In this document: positions 41,668 to 51,281 of the stretch, one piece after another
How the letters are laid out: each line of letters opens with the position of its first letter
Numbering within the stretch: position 1 is the first letter of the stretch
Assembly: GCF_003055625.1 (NCBI RefSeq)
Contig: NZ_CP028811.1
Location: 1,798,001-1,862,000, forward strand
Direction: 5' to 3'
Origin: Flavobacterium magnum
GTDB lineage: Bacteria; Bacteroidota; Bacteroidia; Flavobacteriales; Flavobacteriaceae
DNA: 64,000 nucleotides
Notes under the pieces: model-generated
Told to the model about the DNA's origin: nothing
Seen by the model: the letters and a program-made list of their open reading frames with translations, nothing else
Database searches by the model: none
Made by a program: the position numbers and the translations under genes

Positions 41668-43500
41668 TTAAAATTTAAGGGTTAGATATAAGTCGATGTT
41701 TCGTTGCGGCATATAGCGGCCTTCGACGCTTTGGTAATTTTCGTTCCAAAGGTTCCGGACGTGGCATCCGAGTTTCAAATGGTCTTTTCTGCCGAAATCA
41801 TAAGCAAGCGCGGCGTCGGTCACGTTGTAGTACGGAACAATCCTGGCGGGATTGTTATCTGTCTGCGTGTAAACCTTATCGGTGAAGAGATGCTGCACAG
41901 TGAACGACCACCTCCGAAAGCCATAGCCTGCCGAAGCGGTAATTTTATGAAAAGGCACATAGACCAGTTGTTTGCCAGTAACGGCGTTCTCCGATTGATT
42001 GTACGCATACAGGAGGTTCGCCTCAAGCGTGTGCGTGTTGATTTTGGTGTTCCAACGGCAGGCCGTTTCAATGCCGTTGATTTTTACCTTATCGGTATTT
42101 TCGGGCGAAAAGACGCCGCCGGCGCGTGGCACCCATCGTATCATGTCCTGAATATCGCTATGGTAAGCGGTGATCGACAAACTGCAATGACCGACTGTTA
42201 TTTCCTGCCCGATTTCCACCTGAACGGCAGTTTCCGGATGCAGGTCAGGGTTGCCCAAGCCATCCCAATACAGGTCATTGAATGTGGGGATGCGGAAGTT
42301 TTTCGACACGTTGCCTTTCAGTTTGTACTTTTCGGAGATGCGATAAAGCGTGCCGAATGAGAACAGCAGCGGACTGTCATAATTGTCCGTAATTTCTTTC
42401 CGAAAGCCCAATTCGTATTGAAGTCTTTCCGAAATGCGGTGCGCAAGCAGCAACGAACCCGAAGCGATTTGCCGTTTCTGGCTCACGAGTGATGACACCC
42501 ATCCCGCATGTTGTGTGAAATCAGCGATGCCATTCAGGCGTATTTTTTCATTTAAGTTAAAAGTCAGGTCGTATCGGCCGTTCAGCGTATTTAATTTGCC
42601 GAAAGTATAATCGGCATTTTGTATGTCCTCGTAATATTGGTAGTGCTCCCTGAGCAATGCAATTTTCGACCGGGAAATAAAACGCCCTGCAAAATGATCC
42701 CATTCCAGCAAATACCAGCTATTCGAGTCGCGGTATTTTGTTTTGCTGTCCGAAGGGGAAATCAATGCAAAATGGCGTCCGCCTTCATATAACCGCGTGT
42801 GAAACTTGATGAAATCATTTGCGCCAAATTGGTAGCCCGCATTCGCGTTGAAGCCCAAATTCCGGAATTGACCATTCCGATTTTCAAAAGTATGGCCGGC
42901 ATTACGGTAGTCGTTGGATGATGCATTTGCCGAAAAACCGGTTTGAAGACTGAATTTTTTTGTCCCAAACTGCAGTCGGTACGCCAAAGCCGCCGTATTG
43001 AAACTTCCGTACGCCGCACGGACACTTTGCGAGAGTGATTTTCCGAAGACCACCTCATTGTTCAGGCTTATGGCCCCGCCAATCGCGCTGCTGCCATACA
43101 GTACGCTTCCGCCACCGCCACGTACGACAATAGTATTAAAATCGGATCCCGAAATCGTGTTGAAGTCCATTTGCCCGTTCAGCTGGGAATTTACGTTAAT
43201 GCCGTTCCAGATCACGCTGGTCTGCTGCGCTGTAGTCCCGCGAAAAGAAGGCGAAGAGACCATGCCCAGGCCATTCTCCTTAAAGTAAAGGAACGTGTTG
43301 CGGCTCAATAAGCCCGTAAGCGAAGGCGGATTCGCTTCAATTATGGAATCGCGTAGGATTATGACCGACTGCGACTGACTGAAATGCTTCAATTGCGCGT
43401 CGGAAATGACGACTTCCTCCAACGCAATGGGCTGCTGCTGCGCGACAACGTTTCGGCACAGCAAAAACAAAAAAAATAAAAAAGCGTATCTGCAAGTCAT
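41668..43500 (-). CDS. btuB: TonB-dependent cobalamin receptor BtuB
   Basis: A 610-aa outer-membrane receptor. Signal peptide MTCRYAFLFFLFLLCRNVVAQ, then the TonB-box-like start ALEEVVISDAQ and the plug domain (SPSFRGTTAQQTSVIWNGIN, VVRGGGGSVLYGSSAIGGAI). The barrel ends in YLTLKF with the aromatic C-terminus. Its expression is set by the cobalamin riboswitch just upstream, and the btuG-like gene follows with three bases between. Together they would import B12 across the outer membrane using TonB energy. Confidence 0.92.
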   Translation of the reverse strand: MTCRYAFLFFLFLLCRNVVAQQQPIALEEVVISDAQLKHFSQSQSVIILRDSIIEANPPSLTGLLSRNTFLYFKENGLGMVSSPSFRGTTAQQTSVIWNGINVNSQLNGQMDFNTISGSDFNTIVVRGGGGSVLYGSSAIGGAISLNNEVVFGKSLSQSVRAAYGSFNTAALAYRLQFGTKKFSLQTGFSANASSNDYRNAGHTFENRNGQFRNLGFNANAGYQFGANDFIKFHTRLYEGGRHFALISPSDSKTKYRDSNSWYLLEWDHFAGRFISRSKIALLREHYQYYEDIQNADYTFGKLNTLNGRYDLTFNLNEKIRLNGIADFTQHAGWVSSLVSQKRQIASGSLLLAHRISERLQYELGFRKEITDNYDSPLLFSFGTLYRISEKYKLKGNVSKNFRIPTFNDLYWDGLGNPDLHPETAVQVEIGQEITVGHCSLSITAYHSDIQDMIRWVPRAGGVFSPENTDKVKINGIETACRWNTKINTHTLEANLLYAYNQSENAVTGKQLVYVPFHKITASAGYGFRRWSFTVQHLFTDKVYTQTDNNPARIVPYYNVTDAALAYDFGRKDHLKLGCHVRNLWNENYQSVEGRYMPQRNIDLYLTLKF

Positions 43501-43539
43501 TATCCAGCCTTTCTTCCCGAAGGCGCGGTATTGGTTAAC

Positions 43540-43695
43540 GAAAAAGGCAGGTCTCCTGGCTTGCGTCCTGTTGCTGGCCTTCCCGGAAAAAATCCAGTGG
43601 CAATGCGGTACAACAGGCTTTATAGCTTACAGTTGCGGGAACAGCTCAGGCCTTAAACCTGATTCCCTTTTAATGCGGCTGCTGAAAGGCAGCAA
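43540..43695 (-). ncRNA. Cobalamin riboswitch (5' leader of btuB)
   Basis: Read on the minus strand, the leader shows the conserved order GGGAATC, GCTGTTCCCGCAACTGTAA, GCCACTG (43595-43601), GGGAAGGC and the B12 box AGCCAGGAGACCTGCC (43546-43561). The B12 box is about 45 bases before the btuB start, so binding of adenosylcobalamin would shut off translation or transcription of btuB and the btuG-like gene. Its 5' side has a separate small hairpin GCTGCCTTTCAGCAGC. The divergent btuF gene has no riboswitch of its own visible. Confidence 0.95.
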
Positions 43696-43813
43696 CCACA
43701 ACCTCAATCGGCGGCAAATATAGCGCGAATATTGCGATTATGAAATTTGCAGGCCGGATTCTTTAAAAAAACTACCTTTACATTTACCTTTGCCCAGCTT
43801 TGAAACGTGCCGA

Positions 43814-44956
43814 ATGAAAAGAAACTTCCTTAAATTATTATTGCTGCTGCTGGTTTCCGTGACTTTCTCGTGCGCGAAAAACGGGAAACCGGTTACTCAG
43901 GAATTGCCGCAGCACCCAAATGCAATTAAGTATGCCAGGGGGCTCGCCATTTATCACTATGACGGTTTTTCAATCGTTAAGGTTTCCAATCCCTGGCCAA
44001 AGGCGACAAAGGATTATACCTACGTACTTTATAAAACAAACACGGTCGTCCCGGACAGTCTCAGGCAGTTCACAGCGGTGCAGGTTCCTGTCAAATCGAT
44101 TGTGGTGACTTCGACCACGCACATTCCGTCGCTCGATATGCTGGGTGTTGAGAATTCGCTTGCGGGTTTCCCAAATCTGGACTACATTTCTTCTGAAAAA
44201 ATCCGCAAACGCATCGACCAGGGCAAGATCAGGGAATTGGGATCCAACCAAAACCTGAATACCGAAGTACTCATCGGACTGTCGCCTGACGTCATTATCG
44301 GCTATGGCATCGACAACAACAATCCTACTTTAGACAACCTGCAACGCGCCGGATTGAAGGTATTGCTGAATGGGGATTGGAATGAACAAACCCCTTTGGG
44401 AAAAGCCGAGTGGATCAAGTTCTTCGGCGTTTTGTATGGCAAAGAAGCCGCCGCGGACCGATTGTTTGAAACCATCGAGAATGACTACAATTGCACTATG
44501 GCTCTGGTACGCAAAACCAAAAACCGGCCGTCAGTCCTTGCCGGTGCCGTATACGAAAACCATTGGTATCTGCCGGAAGGGAACAGCTGGGGGGCGCAGT
44601 TTATCGGACAGGCAGGCGGTACCTACCTGTGGGCTGGTTCTAAAGGAACGGGAAGCCTGTCACTGCCCTTCGAAGTCGTATTCGACAAGGCGCAGCACGC
44701 CGCATTCTGGATTGGGCCCGGCCAATTTACATCACTAAAGGAAATGGCGGACGCCAATGCCAATTACAAGGCTTTTGATGCGTATAAAAACAGGAACATA
44801 TATTCTTTCAGCTCCAAAAAAGGAAAGACCGGTGGCATCGTTTTCTATGAACTTGCACCAAACCGGCCTGATCTCGTACTGCGGGATATGGTAAAAATCC
44901 TGCATCCGGAATTGCTGCCGGAATACAAACTTTATTTTTTCGAAAAACTTCGGTGA
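43814..44956 (+). CDS. btuF: Cobalamin ABC transporter substrate-binding protein BtuF
   Basis: A 380-aa lipoprotein (start at MKRNFLKLLLLLLVSVTFSC, 43814). The mature part has IVVTSTTHIPSLDMLGVENS, IRELGSNQNLNTEVLIGLSP and DVIIGYGIDNNNPTLDNLQR, the class III periplasmic binding fold (BtuF/FhuD/FepB). The B12 identity rests on the neighbours: divergent btuB under a cobalamin riboswitch. It is translationally coupled to btuC (TGATG overlap). Iron-siderophore is the alternative substrate. Confidence 0.9.
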   Translation: MKRNFLKLLLLLLVSVTFSCAKNGKPVTQELPQHPNAIKYARGLAIYHYDGFSIVKVSNPWPKATKDYTYVLYKTNTVVPDSLRQFTAVQVPVKSIVVTSTTHIPSLDMLGVENSLAGFPNLDYISSEKIRKRIDQGKIRELGSNQNLNTEVLIGLSPDVIIGYGIDNNNPTLDNLQRAGLKVLLNGDWNEQTPLGKAEWIKFFGVLYGKEAAADRLFETIENDYNCTMALVRKTKNRPSVLAGAVYENHWYLPEGNSWGAQFIGQAGGTYLWAGSKGTGSLSLPFEVVFDKAQHAAFWIGPGQFTSLKEMADANANYKAFDAYKNRNIYSFSSKKGKTGGIVFYELAPNRPDLVLRDMVKILHPELLPEYKLYFFEKLR

Positions 44957-45990
44957 TGGGTAACGCCGAGCGAAGATACATTCCCTTATTTATGCTGCTT
45001 TTGGTGGTATTGGTACTGTTTTTCCTGCTCGATATCAGTCTGGGGCCACTCAAAATCCCGATCGCTGAGGTATTCCGAAGCCTGACGGGACAAACCGTTT
45101 CAAAAGATGCCTGGAAATTCATCATCCTCGATTACCGCCTCCCTAAAGCCATTACCGCAACGCTTGTTGGAATGGGGCTGTCTGTCAGTGGTTTGCTGAT
45201 GCAGACATTGTTCAGAAATCCGCTTGCCGGGCCTGATGTACTCGGACTAAGCTCAGGTTCGGGCCTTGGTGTCGCATTTGTGATTATGGGAGCCGGATTG
45301 CTTCCGGGCGTCGCTGGCCTGTTCCTGCTGTCATCCTACGGTCTTATCCTCGCCTCCTGCCTGGGAAGTTTTCTGGTGTTGCTGACGCTTTTGATGGTGG
45401 CCGGAAAATTGCGCGATACGTCGGCCACGCTGATTGTCGGCCTGATGTTTGGGAGTTTCAGTAGTGCGGTTGTTGGAGTCCTGACTTACTTCAGTACGGC
45501 AGAACAGTTGCAAAAATATACATTTTGGGCCCTGGGCAATCTCGGCAACCTTTCCCGAACGTCAATTACCGTTCTGGCAACAGCAGTGTGTGTCGGACTC
45601 ATTTTGGCTGTAGCCAGTATTAAATCCCTGAATGCGATGCTGCTGGGTGAAAATTATGCACGCAGCCTGGGACAGGATTTAAGGAAGTCACGATTACTGG
45701 TTATACTTTCCACATCAATTTTAGCGGGCAGCATCACCGCGTTTGCCGGCCCAATCGCATTTATCGGGCTCGCGGTGCCCCACATTGCGAAAATGGTTTT
45801 CCAGACGAGCGAGCACAGGATCCTGTTCTGGGCCACATTATTGTCTGGTGGGCTTATCATGCTGCTGTGCGACATGTTGTGCCAGTTCCCGGGATCCGAA
45901 ACGCTGTTGCCGATCAATGCCATTACCTCCATCATTGGGGCACCGGTTGTTGTCTGGCTCGTCATCCGCAAACGTAAAATCCTGAACTGA
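44956..45990 (+). CDS. btuC: Cobalamin ABC transporter permease BtuC
   Basis: A 344-aa permease of the BtuC/FecCD family, about ten hydrophobic segments: PIAEVFRSLTGQTVSKDAWK and then LPKAITATLVGMGLSVSGLL; NPLAGPDVLGLSSGSGLGVA; AFAGPIAFIGLAVPHIAKMV. It forms a channel dimer with the btuD product. It starts at the ATG in TGATG and overlaps the btuD start in the same way, so the three genes are one operon. Confidence 0.94.
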   Translation: MGNAERRYIPLFMLLLVVLVLFFLLDISLGPLKIPIAEVFRSLTGQTVSKDAWKFIILDYRLPKAITATLVGMGLSVSGLLMQTLFRNPLAGPDVLGLSSGSGLGVAFVIMGAGLLPGVAGLFLLSSYGLILASCLGSFLVLLTLLMVAGKLRDTSATLIVGLMFGSFSSAVVGVLTYFSTAEQLQKYTFWALGNLGNLSRTSITVLATAVCVGLILAVASIKSLNAMLLGENYARSLGQDLRKSRLLVILSTSILAGSITAFAGPIAFIGLAVPHIAKMVFQTSEHRILFWATLLSGGLIMLLCDMLCQFPGSETLLPINAITSIIGAPVVVWLVIRKRKILN

Positions 45991-46772
45991 TGGAACAAAA
46001 AGGTATACTTTACGCCGAGAATCTGAGTATAGGTTATGCTTCGAAGAAAAATAGTGTTGTCGTGGCTTCGGGAATCAATTTCCGACTTTCGAAAGGTACG
46101 CTCGTGGCACTCGCCGGCGCAAACGGTATCGGCAAGTCAACATTGCTCCGAACCATCACAGGCATTCAGGCTCCCTTAAGCGGCAACGTTACTTTGGCCG
46201 GCAAACCGTTACACGATTATCCCGCGTCGGATTTGGCGCAGCAAATCAGTCTGGTACTCACAGAAAAATTGCCGCCGGGCAACCTGACCGTATATGAGAT
46301 AATTGCCCTTGGAAGGCAGCCATACACCAATTGGCTCGGCAGCCTGTCGCCGGAAGACGAAATAAAAGTTGATGAGGCGGTAGCGCTGACCGGCGTTTCG
46401 GGATTGCTGTCAAAGAAACACCATGAAATCAGCGATGGACAGCTGCAAACCGTGATGATTGCACGTGCCCTGGCGCAGGATACGCCAATAATTGTGATGG
46501 ATGAGCCTACAACGCATCTCGACCTGCCGCATAAAATTCACCTGTTTAAACTGCTTAAAAAGCTAACTGCCGAAGCGGGAAAGTGCATTCTTTTCTCCAC
46601 GCACGACATTGAACTGGCTATGGAAATGGGCGATGAGATGATTGTGATGACTGAGCGGGCATTATTACAGGATGCGCCGGAGAAACTCATCGGGAGTGGC
46701 ATTTTCAACCAACTTTTTGCCAATGATGGTATTCGGTTCGACGCTGAAAAACGCCGATTTGTCGCCGATTAG
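45990..46772 (+). CDS. btuD: Cobalamin ABC transporter ATP-binding protein BtuD
   Basis: A 260-aa ATPase. Walker A is LAGANGIGKSTLLR at 41-54, the signature is the variant ISDGQLQTVMIARALAQ (ISDGQ instead of LSGGQ), and Walker B is IIVMDEPTTHLDLP. The H-loop is STHDIELAMEM. It powers uptake through BtuC. No further transport gene follows in the operon; a small secreted protein gene starts about 50 bases on. Confidence 0.93.
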   Translation: MEQKGILYAENLSIGYASKKNSVVVASGINFRLSKGTLVALAGANGIGKSTLLRTITGIQAPLSGNVTLAGKPLHDYPASDLAQQISLVLTEKLPPGNLTVYEIIALGRQPYTNWLGSLSPEDEIKVDEAVALTGVSGLLSKKHHEISDGQLQTVMIARALAQDTPIIVMDEPTTHLDLPHKIHLFKLLKKLTAEAGKCILFSTHDIELAMEMGDEMIVMTERALLQDAPEKLIGSGIFNQLFANDGIRFDAEKRRFVAD

Positions 46773-46819
46773 TTTTCAAGTGAGTGCGCAAATCCCTATC
46801 TTTGAGAGAAACGCCAGAT

Positions 46820-47323
46820 ATGAAAAAGCTATTCCTTTTACTCGCATTATGCAGCTGCGCCCTTGTTTCGGCGCAGATAAAAATGGAACTCACGCCATCA
46901 GGTTTTGCCCCGGTTGAAAGCCCACTGCCCGCCGCCCCGGTCTCGAACCTTATTGAAACCGCGAAAGGTTGGGCTTACAATTACAACCGCAAAAATGTGG
47001 ATGTGTATGACGTCACTGAAAATTCCCTTAAAATAGACGGACTCAAGGACAACGGGTTTTACTATATTAACCGCGGACAAAAATATGTCTTCAAGATAAA
47101 ATATACACTGGGTGTGGTTTTCGATGAAAAAACATACAAGGTCACGTTGATTGTCAAGGAAATTCTGGGTAAGGATGACAAACCGCAGCAATCTACGCTC
47201 GCCGACTACTTCACGTCAGACGGGAAAATCAAGGAAGATTACACCGAAATGCTCCCATCGCTTGAATATACCGCGTCGCAGCTTGTCGGAAATTTTATCG
47301 AAACGATCTCGCGGAGCAATTAG
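46820..47323 (+). CDS. Secreted DUF4468-like protein
   Basis: A 167-aa exported protein if started at MKKLFLLLALCSCALVSAQ (46820); the frame's earlier start at 46784 would add 12 residues before the signal peptide. The mature part (YYINRGQKYVFKIKYTLGVV, then KTYKVTLIVKEILGKDD and SLEYTASQLVGNFIETI) resembles the DUF4468 (TATA-binding-protein-like fold) lipoproteins of Bacteroidetes, of unknown function. The gene is downstream of btuD but not clearly in that operon. Confidence 0.65.
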   Translation: MKKLFLLLALCSCALVSAQIKMELTPSGFAPVESPLPAAPVSNLIETAKGWAYNYNRKNVDVYDVTENSLKIDGLKDNGFYYINRGQKYVFKIKYTLGVVFDEKTYKVTLIVKEILGKDDKPQQSTLADYFTSDGKIKEDYTEMLPSLEYTASQLVGNFIETISRSN

Positions 47324-47472
47324 CTTTCCGTCGTTATGATATTGTGCTTTTCCCAGGCGGACTATGACGCTGCTTCGCCACGTTTACATCCGAAACAAAT
47401 TCCGCATCTATACGCCATATGAATGATATGGAACGGCTGCGAATAGGCGTATCCCATCCCATTGCCTCCGCT

Positions 47473-49080
47473 TTATTTTCCCTTGAGCAGGTTGATGCTC
47501 ACTGTTGCCGTATCATTGTCGGGGAAACGACGGAACACGTCGGGATCCGGGAATAGGCCGGCTTCCGAAGCAATGCGGTTGAACACTTCAATTTCGACGA
47601 TGTACTGGTCTGAAAAACCGTGGGTGGCATCATACGCCGTAGCTGCGGTTTTTCCCAGATGCGATGCCGTGAGGGCCGGTGAAATGGTGTGCAATTCTAT
47701 CAGCAGCAAACCAAATTTACTTACATAAGGAGACCATTTCTGGATGTGCTCATAAAGATTGTCTTCTACCAGGCTATTGGAAATACGCTTTCCACGGTGT
47801 GCAAAGGCGCCCGTTGAGGTGCTCACACGGCCTGCGGTGACGTGTTTGGGTTCCTCCCAGATGCGGTTATGGTCGAGGAAAGTCCTTACATTAAGCAAAT
47901 CTTTCAAATCAATCGAATAATTTTCCATCAGGTCGGCGGCCAGGACGTCCGGCCTGCCAATGTCCCCCCAAATCACCTTCGCCCAGATATCTGCTTTGAT
48001 CAGGTTTGCACGCGTGACCTTAAGTGCCGCCTGGTTGTAATCGACCCCTACGAGGAATAAGGGATGTTCATCGAGCATTTTTCCACGCAATGTCTGCCGG
48101 TCAATCACTTCAAATATGTGTTGTAAAAAAGCGCCGTTCCCGCAACCCATATCAAGAATGCCTTTCGGTTGCTGTTCTATAGGCAGGTTGAAAAGGCGGA
48201 TCAGGATTTCGTCCACGACCTTGAAATAGGTATCGTGCGCGCCGCCACTTCCCCAGACATTCATCTCACGGTCTACATGGATTTCCTCGCTGCCGTCAGG
48301 CTGCATCCGCAGAATCGCAGGATTGCCGAACATCAGCTCTTCGATTTTGGCAAATGTCGGAAGGTAGGAAACCGTCACGCCATAAGCAGACGCTTTTTTC
48401 GCAAAAAACAAACCGGTTTCGGTAAACTGGTAATTTCCGTTTTTTTCGGTAAACCATCCCAGAAATACCATAAAATCGAGGATTTTCCTGAACTGATCCG
48501 GCGAGCGGTGGTACTCATCCGGACTGAACGAAGTTTCCATAAAATATTTATGGAACATACCATTCATACCCAACCGAACCAATGTCGGGCCAATGAGGTA
48601 GCCTTCCACATGTTTCAGGATTTGCTGCTGCAGCGTGTTTTCGATCGGCTCAGCGGACGGCTGCAGACCATAGCCGGCTTTGTATTTGTCCAGGATCGCG
48701 TCCAGCTTGCGGAACGGTTCCTCTTCGAAAATCCTCGGATGAAAACTCGAGGAGAAATGCAACAGCTCGACAACATCTTCATATAAATGGAATAGCGAAA
48801 ATGCCGACGCGCTGTTGCTGTTGGTACTGAACGAAATCGTGTCGGTCGCGTTGTCGATATGGTAATCCAAAAATCCCTGGGAAGCAAGGATCCGAAGTCC
48901 TACATTAAGGTATCCTTCGTTAGCATGGAAAGTGGAAACCAGTTCCGACAGTGTCGCTTTTTGATGCTGGATCAGGTAGTCGGTAATCCCTTTCTTTTTC
49001 AAGGCGACGGCAACGGGCGCGGTGGCCAATCCGTCGAGATGCCTGAAGATTGTGCTGCGAAGTTCATTTTTGTTTATCAT
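47473..49080 (-). CDS. Class I SAM-dependent methyltransferase with N-terminal helical domain
   Basis: A 535-aa protein. The N-terminal region (FRHLDGLATAPVAVALKKKG and TDYLIQHQKATLSEL) is a winged-helix-like dimerisation module. The C-terminal half has the SAM-binding motif ILDMGCGNGAFLQHIFEVID near 310, FLVGVDYNQAALKVTRANLI, and the family's DLLNVRTFLDHNRIWEEPKH. Similar proteins are found throughout Flavobacteriaceae and relate to the AprA-type methyltransferase domains of natural product enzymes. The substrate is unknown. It is monocistronic. Confidence 0.85.
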   Translation of the reverse strand: MINKNELRSTIFRHLDGLATAPVAVALKKKGITDYLIQHQKATLSELVSTFHANEGYLNVGLRILASQGFLDYHIDNATDTISFSTNSNSASAFSLFHLYEDVVELLHFSSSFHPRIFEEEPFRKLDAILDKYKAGYGLQPSAEPIENTLQQQILKHVEGYLIGPTLVRLGMNGMFHKYFMETSFSPDEYHRSPDQFRKILDFMVFLGWFTEKNGNYQFTETGLFFAKKASAYGVTVSYLPTFAKIEELMFGNPAILRMQPDGSEEIHVDREMNVWGSGGAHDTYFKVVDEILIRLFNLPIEQQPKGILDMGCGNGAFLQHIFEVIDRQTLRGKMLDEHPLFLVGVDYNQAALKVTRANLIKADIWAKVIWGDIGRPDVLAADLMENYSIDLKDLLNVRTFLDHNRIWEEPKHVTAGRVSTSTGAFAHRGKRISNSLVEDNLYEHIQKWSPYVSKFGLLLIELHTISPALTASHLGKTAATAYDATHGFSDQYIVEIEVFNRIASEAGLFPDPDVFRRFPDNDTATVSINLLKGK

Positions 49081-49178
49081 ACATTGGACTGTTGGTTGCC
49101 AAATATATAAAAATTTAAACTTATGGCAGGAAATTATGCAAATCTGAGGAGTAGGAAATCGTTTGCGTAAAACGAATC

Positions 49179-49631
49179 TTATGGCACGGAAATCTGCCTT
49201 TTGGCTTCACCGAGTACGAATGCGACCGCGTTAGCCAGATTGAAACTGCGTACCAGTGGCGAAATCGGGATTTTCAGATGATTTGGAAAACGGGATAGTA
49301 TTTGCGGGCCAAGTCCTGCACTTTCCTTACCGAAAACCAGCCAGTCGCCATCGCGGAATGTATTGTCGAGATAGCTCGTTTCCGCATGCGAGCTGAACAG
49401 GAAAATGCGTGAGGGATCAGGAACCGTTTCAAGCCATTCCTCAATATTCTGGTAATCCGTCCAATCCAGGTGCACCCAATAGTCCAGCCCGGCCCGTTTT
49501 ACGCTGCTGTCAGTAATCTTAAATCCAAAAGGATGGATCAGGTGCAGCCGGCTTTCGGTGCCCACGCACAAACGTCCGATGTTGCCGGTGTTGTTCGGGA
49601 TTTCAGGTTCTACGAGGACAATATTCAGCAT
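49179..49631 (-). CDS. trmL: tRNA (cytidine/uridine-2'-O-)-methyltransferase TrmL
   Basis: A 150-aa SPOUT-class enzyme that methylates the ribose of the wobble base (position 34) in tRNA-Leu. MLNIVLVEPEIPNNTGNIGR, LIHPFGFKITDSSVKRAGLD and the knot motifs LVFGKESAGLG and IPISPLVRSFNLANAVAFVL match the family. Length is typical. It is 18 bases after the MFS gene's stop on the same strand and may be co-transcribed with it. Confidence 0.93.
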   Translation of the reverse strand: MLNIVLVEPEIPNNTGNIGRLCVGTESRLHLIHPFGFKITDSSVKRAGLDYWVHLDWTDYQNIEEWLETVPDPSRIFLFSSHAETSYLDNTFRDGDWLVFGKESAGLGPQILSRFPNHLKIPISPLVRSFNLANAVAFVLGEAKRQISVP

Positions 49632-49648
49632 GTTAAGGATTGTAATAT

Positions 49649-50890
49649 TTATTCGGTAAAGTCAAGGTCTGTGTTGTGCGTCTCAGGAATGGTCAGTGTA
49701 GCGTAAATCCCGAGAGCAAACGCGGCAAAACCCACAATGGCCGCCGCTGCCACAACCCCTTGCGACGGTTTGAGACAATCAAAAATAATAATCATCACCG
49801 GTACGAGCCCGCGCACCATATTGGGTACGGTCGTCGTGGCGGTGCTGCGTATGTTGGTCCCGAATTGCTCTGCCGCCACGGTGACAAACATCGCCCAGTA
49901 CCCCGTTCCGAGGCCCAGCCAGGCACAAAAAAAATAATAGCCATGCTCCGTGGACGCCATGCCGGAAAGCATCAGGATCACACCCAATAGCGTGAAGAGT
50001 GTCATGAACAATATTGCTTTTTTGCGCGAGTGCAGTGCGTGTGAAATCCATCCGCTGGCAAAATCCCCCACTGATATCCCGATATACGCCCACATGATGG
50101 CTTTGCCGGGCGCAATGTCTTTGATACCCATCGCCGGGGCGAACTGGTTGGCCAGCATCGCCAGTATTCCTACGCAAAACCACGTCGGCAGCCCGATTGC
50201 AATGCACTTTAGGTATTTTATAAATCGTTTCCTATTGGTAAAAAACGATAAGAAGTTGCCTTTTTGAATGTCAGATGCCGCAATGTCTTTATACACCCCG
50301 CTTTCAAGCACTCCCACACGGAGCAGCAATAGGACCAGTCCCAATGCACCGCCAATGAAATAAGCGATGGTCCAATTTCCCGCAAGCTCGACGGTAAGTT
50401 GCGCCACGACGGCACCAAGTAAACCAAACCCGGCGACAATCGAGGTCCCGATGGCGCGCAACTCTTTGGGCAGGCTCTCAGAAACGAGGGTAATGCCGGC
50501 ACCAAGTTCTCCGGCCAGCCCGATGCCGGCGACGAAACGCAATGCGGCGTACAATGCAGACTTATCGGCTATATTGATCTGCGGCAAAAAACCGCACGCG
50601 ATATTGGCAAGGGAGTACACTAAAATTGATCCGAAAAGCACCGAGAGCCGCCCTTTCTTATCACCGATGATGCCCCACAGGATGCCTCCGAGCAGCAGTC
50701 CGACCATCTGGTAGTTGATAATCATCGTACCCACGGTATCTACGTTAAGGTTTAGGCTTTCGAGGCTCGGCACACGGACGATACCGAAAAGCAGCAGATC
50801 GTAGATATCCACAAAATAGCCCAAAGCGGCTACGATGACGGGAAAACCGAGCAGGTAGCGGGTTTTTTCTTTGAAGGTCATTTCTTGCAT
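49649..50890 (-). CDS. MFS transporter
   Basis: A 413-aa transporter when started at MQEMTFKEKTRYLLGFP (50890); the open frame extends to 51235 but that part has no transporter character and overlaps the plus-strand PhnA-type gene. Twelve membrane segments are visible. The loops MVGLLLGGILWGIIGDKKGR (the MFS A-like motif) and GIGLAGELGAGITLVSES place it near the sugar/metabolite:H+ symporter families. A second candidate start is at 50881. Substrate unknown. Confidence 0.9.
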   Translation of the reverse strand: MQEMTFKEKTRYLLGFPVIVAALGYFVDIYDLLLFGIVRVPSLESLNLNVDTVGTMIINYQMVGLLLGGILWGIIGDKKGRLSVLFGSILVYSLANIACGFLPQINIADKSALYAALRFVAGIGLAGELGAGITLVSESLPKELRAIGTSIVAGFGLLGAVVAQLTVELAGNWTIAYFIGGALGLVLLLLRVGVLESGVYKDIAASDIQKGNFLSFFTNRKRFIKYLKCIAIGLPTWFCVGILAMLANQFAPAMGIKDIAPGKAIMWAYIGISVGDFASGWISHALHSRKKAILFMTLFTLLGVILMLSGMASTEHGYYFFCAWLGLGTGYWAMFVTVAAEQFGTNIRSTATTTVPNMVRGLVPVMIIIFDCLKPSQGVVAAAAIVGFAAFALGIYATLTIPETHNTDLDFTE

Positions 50891-51071
50891 GGGGTAAAAG
50901 TAGTGACAAAGTTGGAAAGTTGCAAAGCGGGGGCTTTTTGAAATTCCGGTTACTAGTCCGAGATGCATGCGAGAAGGTACAGCCTGCATCACATCAACTG
51001 CATTTTGGGAGTAAGAGTGACCCTGCAGCGAAGAAAACTTTGTAACTTTGGCGCTTAAAACCTGAAAACAA

Positions 51072-51281
51072 ATGGAAGTAAAAGACAGCAATGGAAACAT
51101 CCTCAGCGATGGTGATTCGGTGACCGTAATCAAGGACCTGAAAGTACGCGGCTCTTCAGACGTGATCAAAAGGGGAACCATGGTAAAAAATATCCGCCTG
51201 ACGGATGATCCCGCAGAAATTGACTGTCGTGTCAATAAAACCGCTATGGTTTTGCGAACCGAATTTGTAAAAAAGGCATAA
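51072..51281 (+). CDS. PhnA/YjdM C-terminal-domain protein
   Basis: A 69-aa protein consisting only of the C-terminal domain of the PhnA (YjdM) family: MEVKDSNGNILSDGDSVTVI, KDLKVRGSSDVIKRGTMVKN and IRLTDDPAEIDCRVNKTAMV. The usual N-terminal zinc-ribbon is absent. Bacteroidetes often have this short form, so it is probably complete. Function is unknown; the family name does not imply phosphonate use. It ends at a bidirectional terminator. Confidence 0.88.
   Translation: MEVKDSNGNILSDGDSVTVIKDLKVRGSSDVIKRGTMVKNIRLTDDPAEIDCRVNKTAMVLRTEFVKKA

Noticed and set aside
43406..43723. Plus-strand frame through the btuB leader
   Set aside because: It crosses the cobalamin riboswitch, whose conserved boxes on the minus strand explain the sequence.
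50891..51235. N-terminal extension of the MFS transporter
   Set aside because: The extra 115 residues have no membrane segment or family similarity and lie opposite the PhnA-type gene. The start at 50890 gives a normal transporter length.
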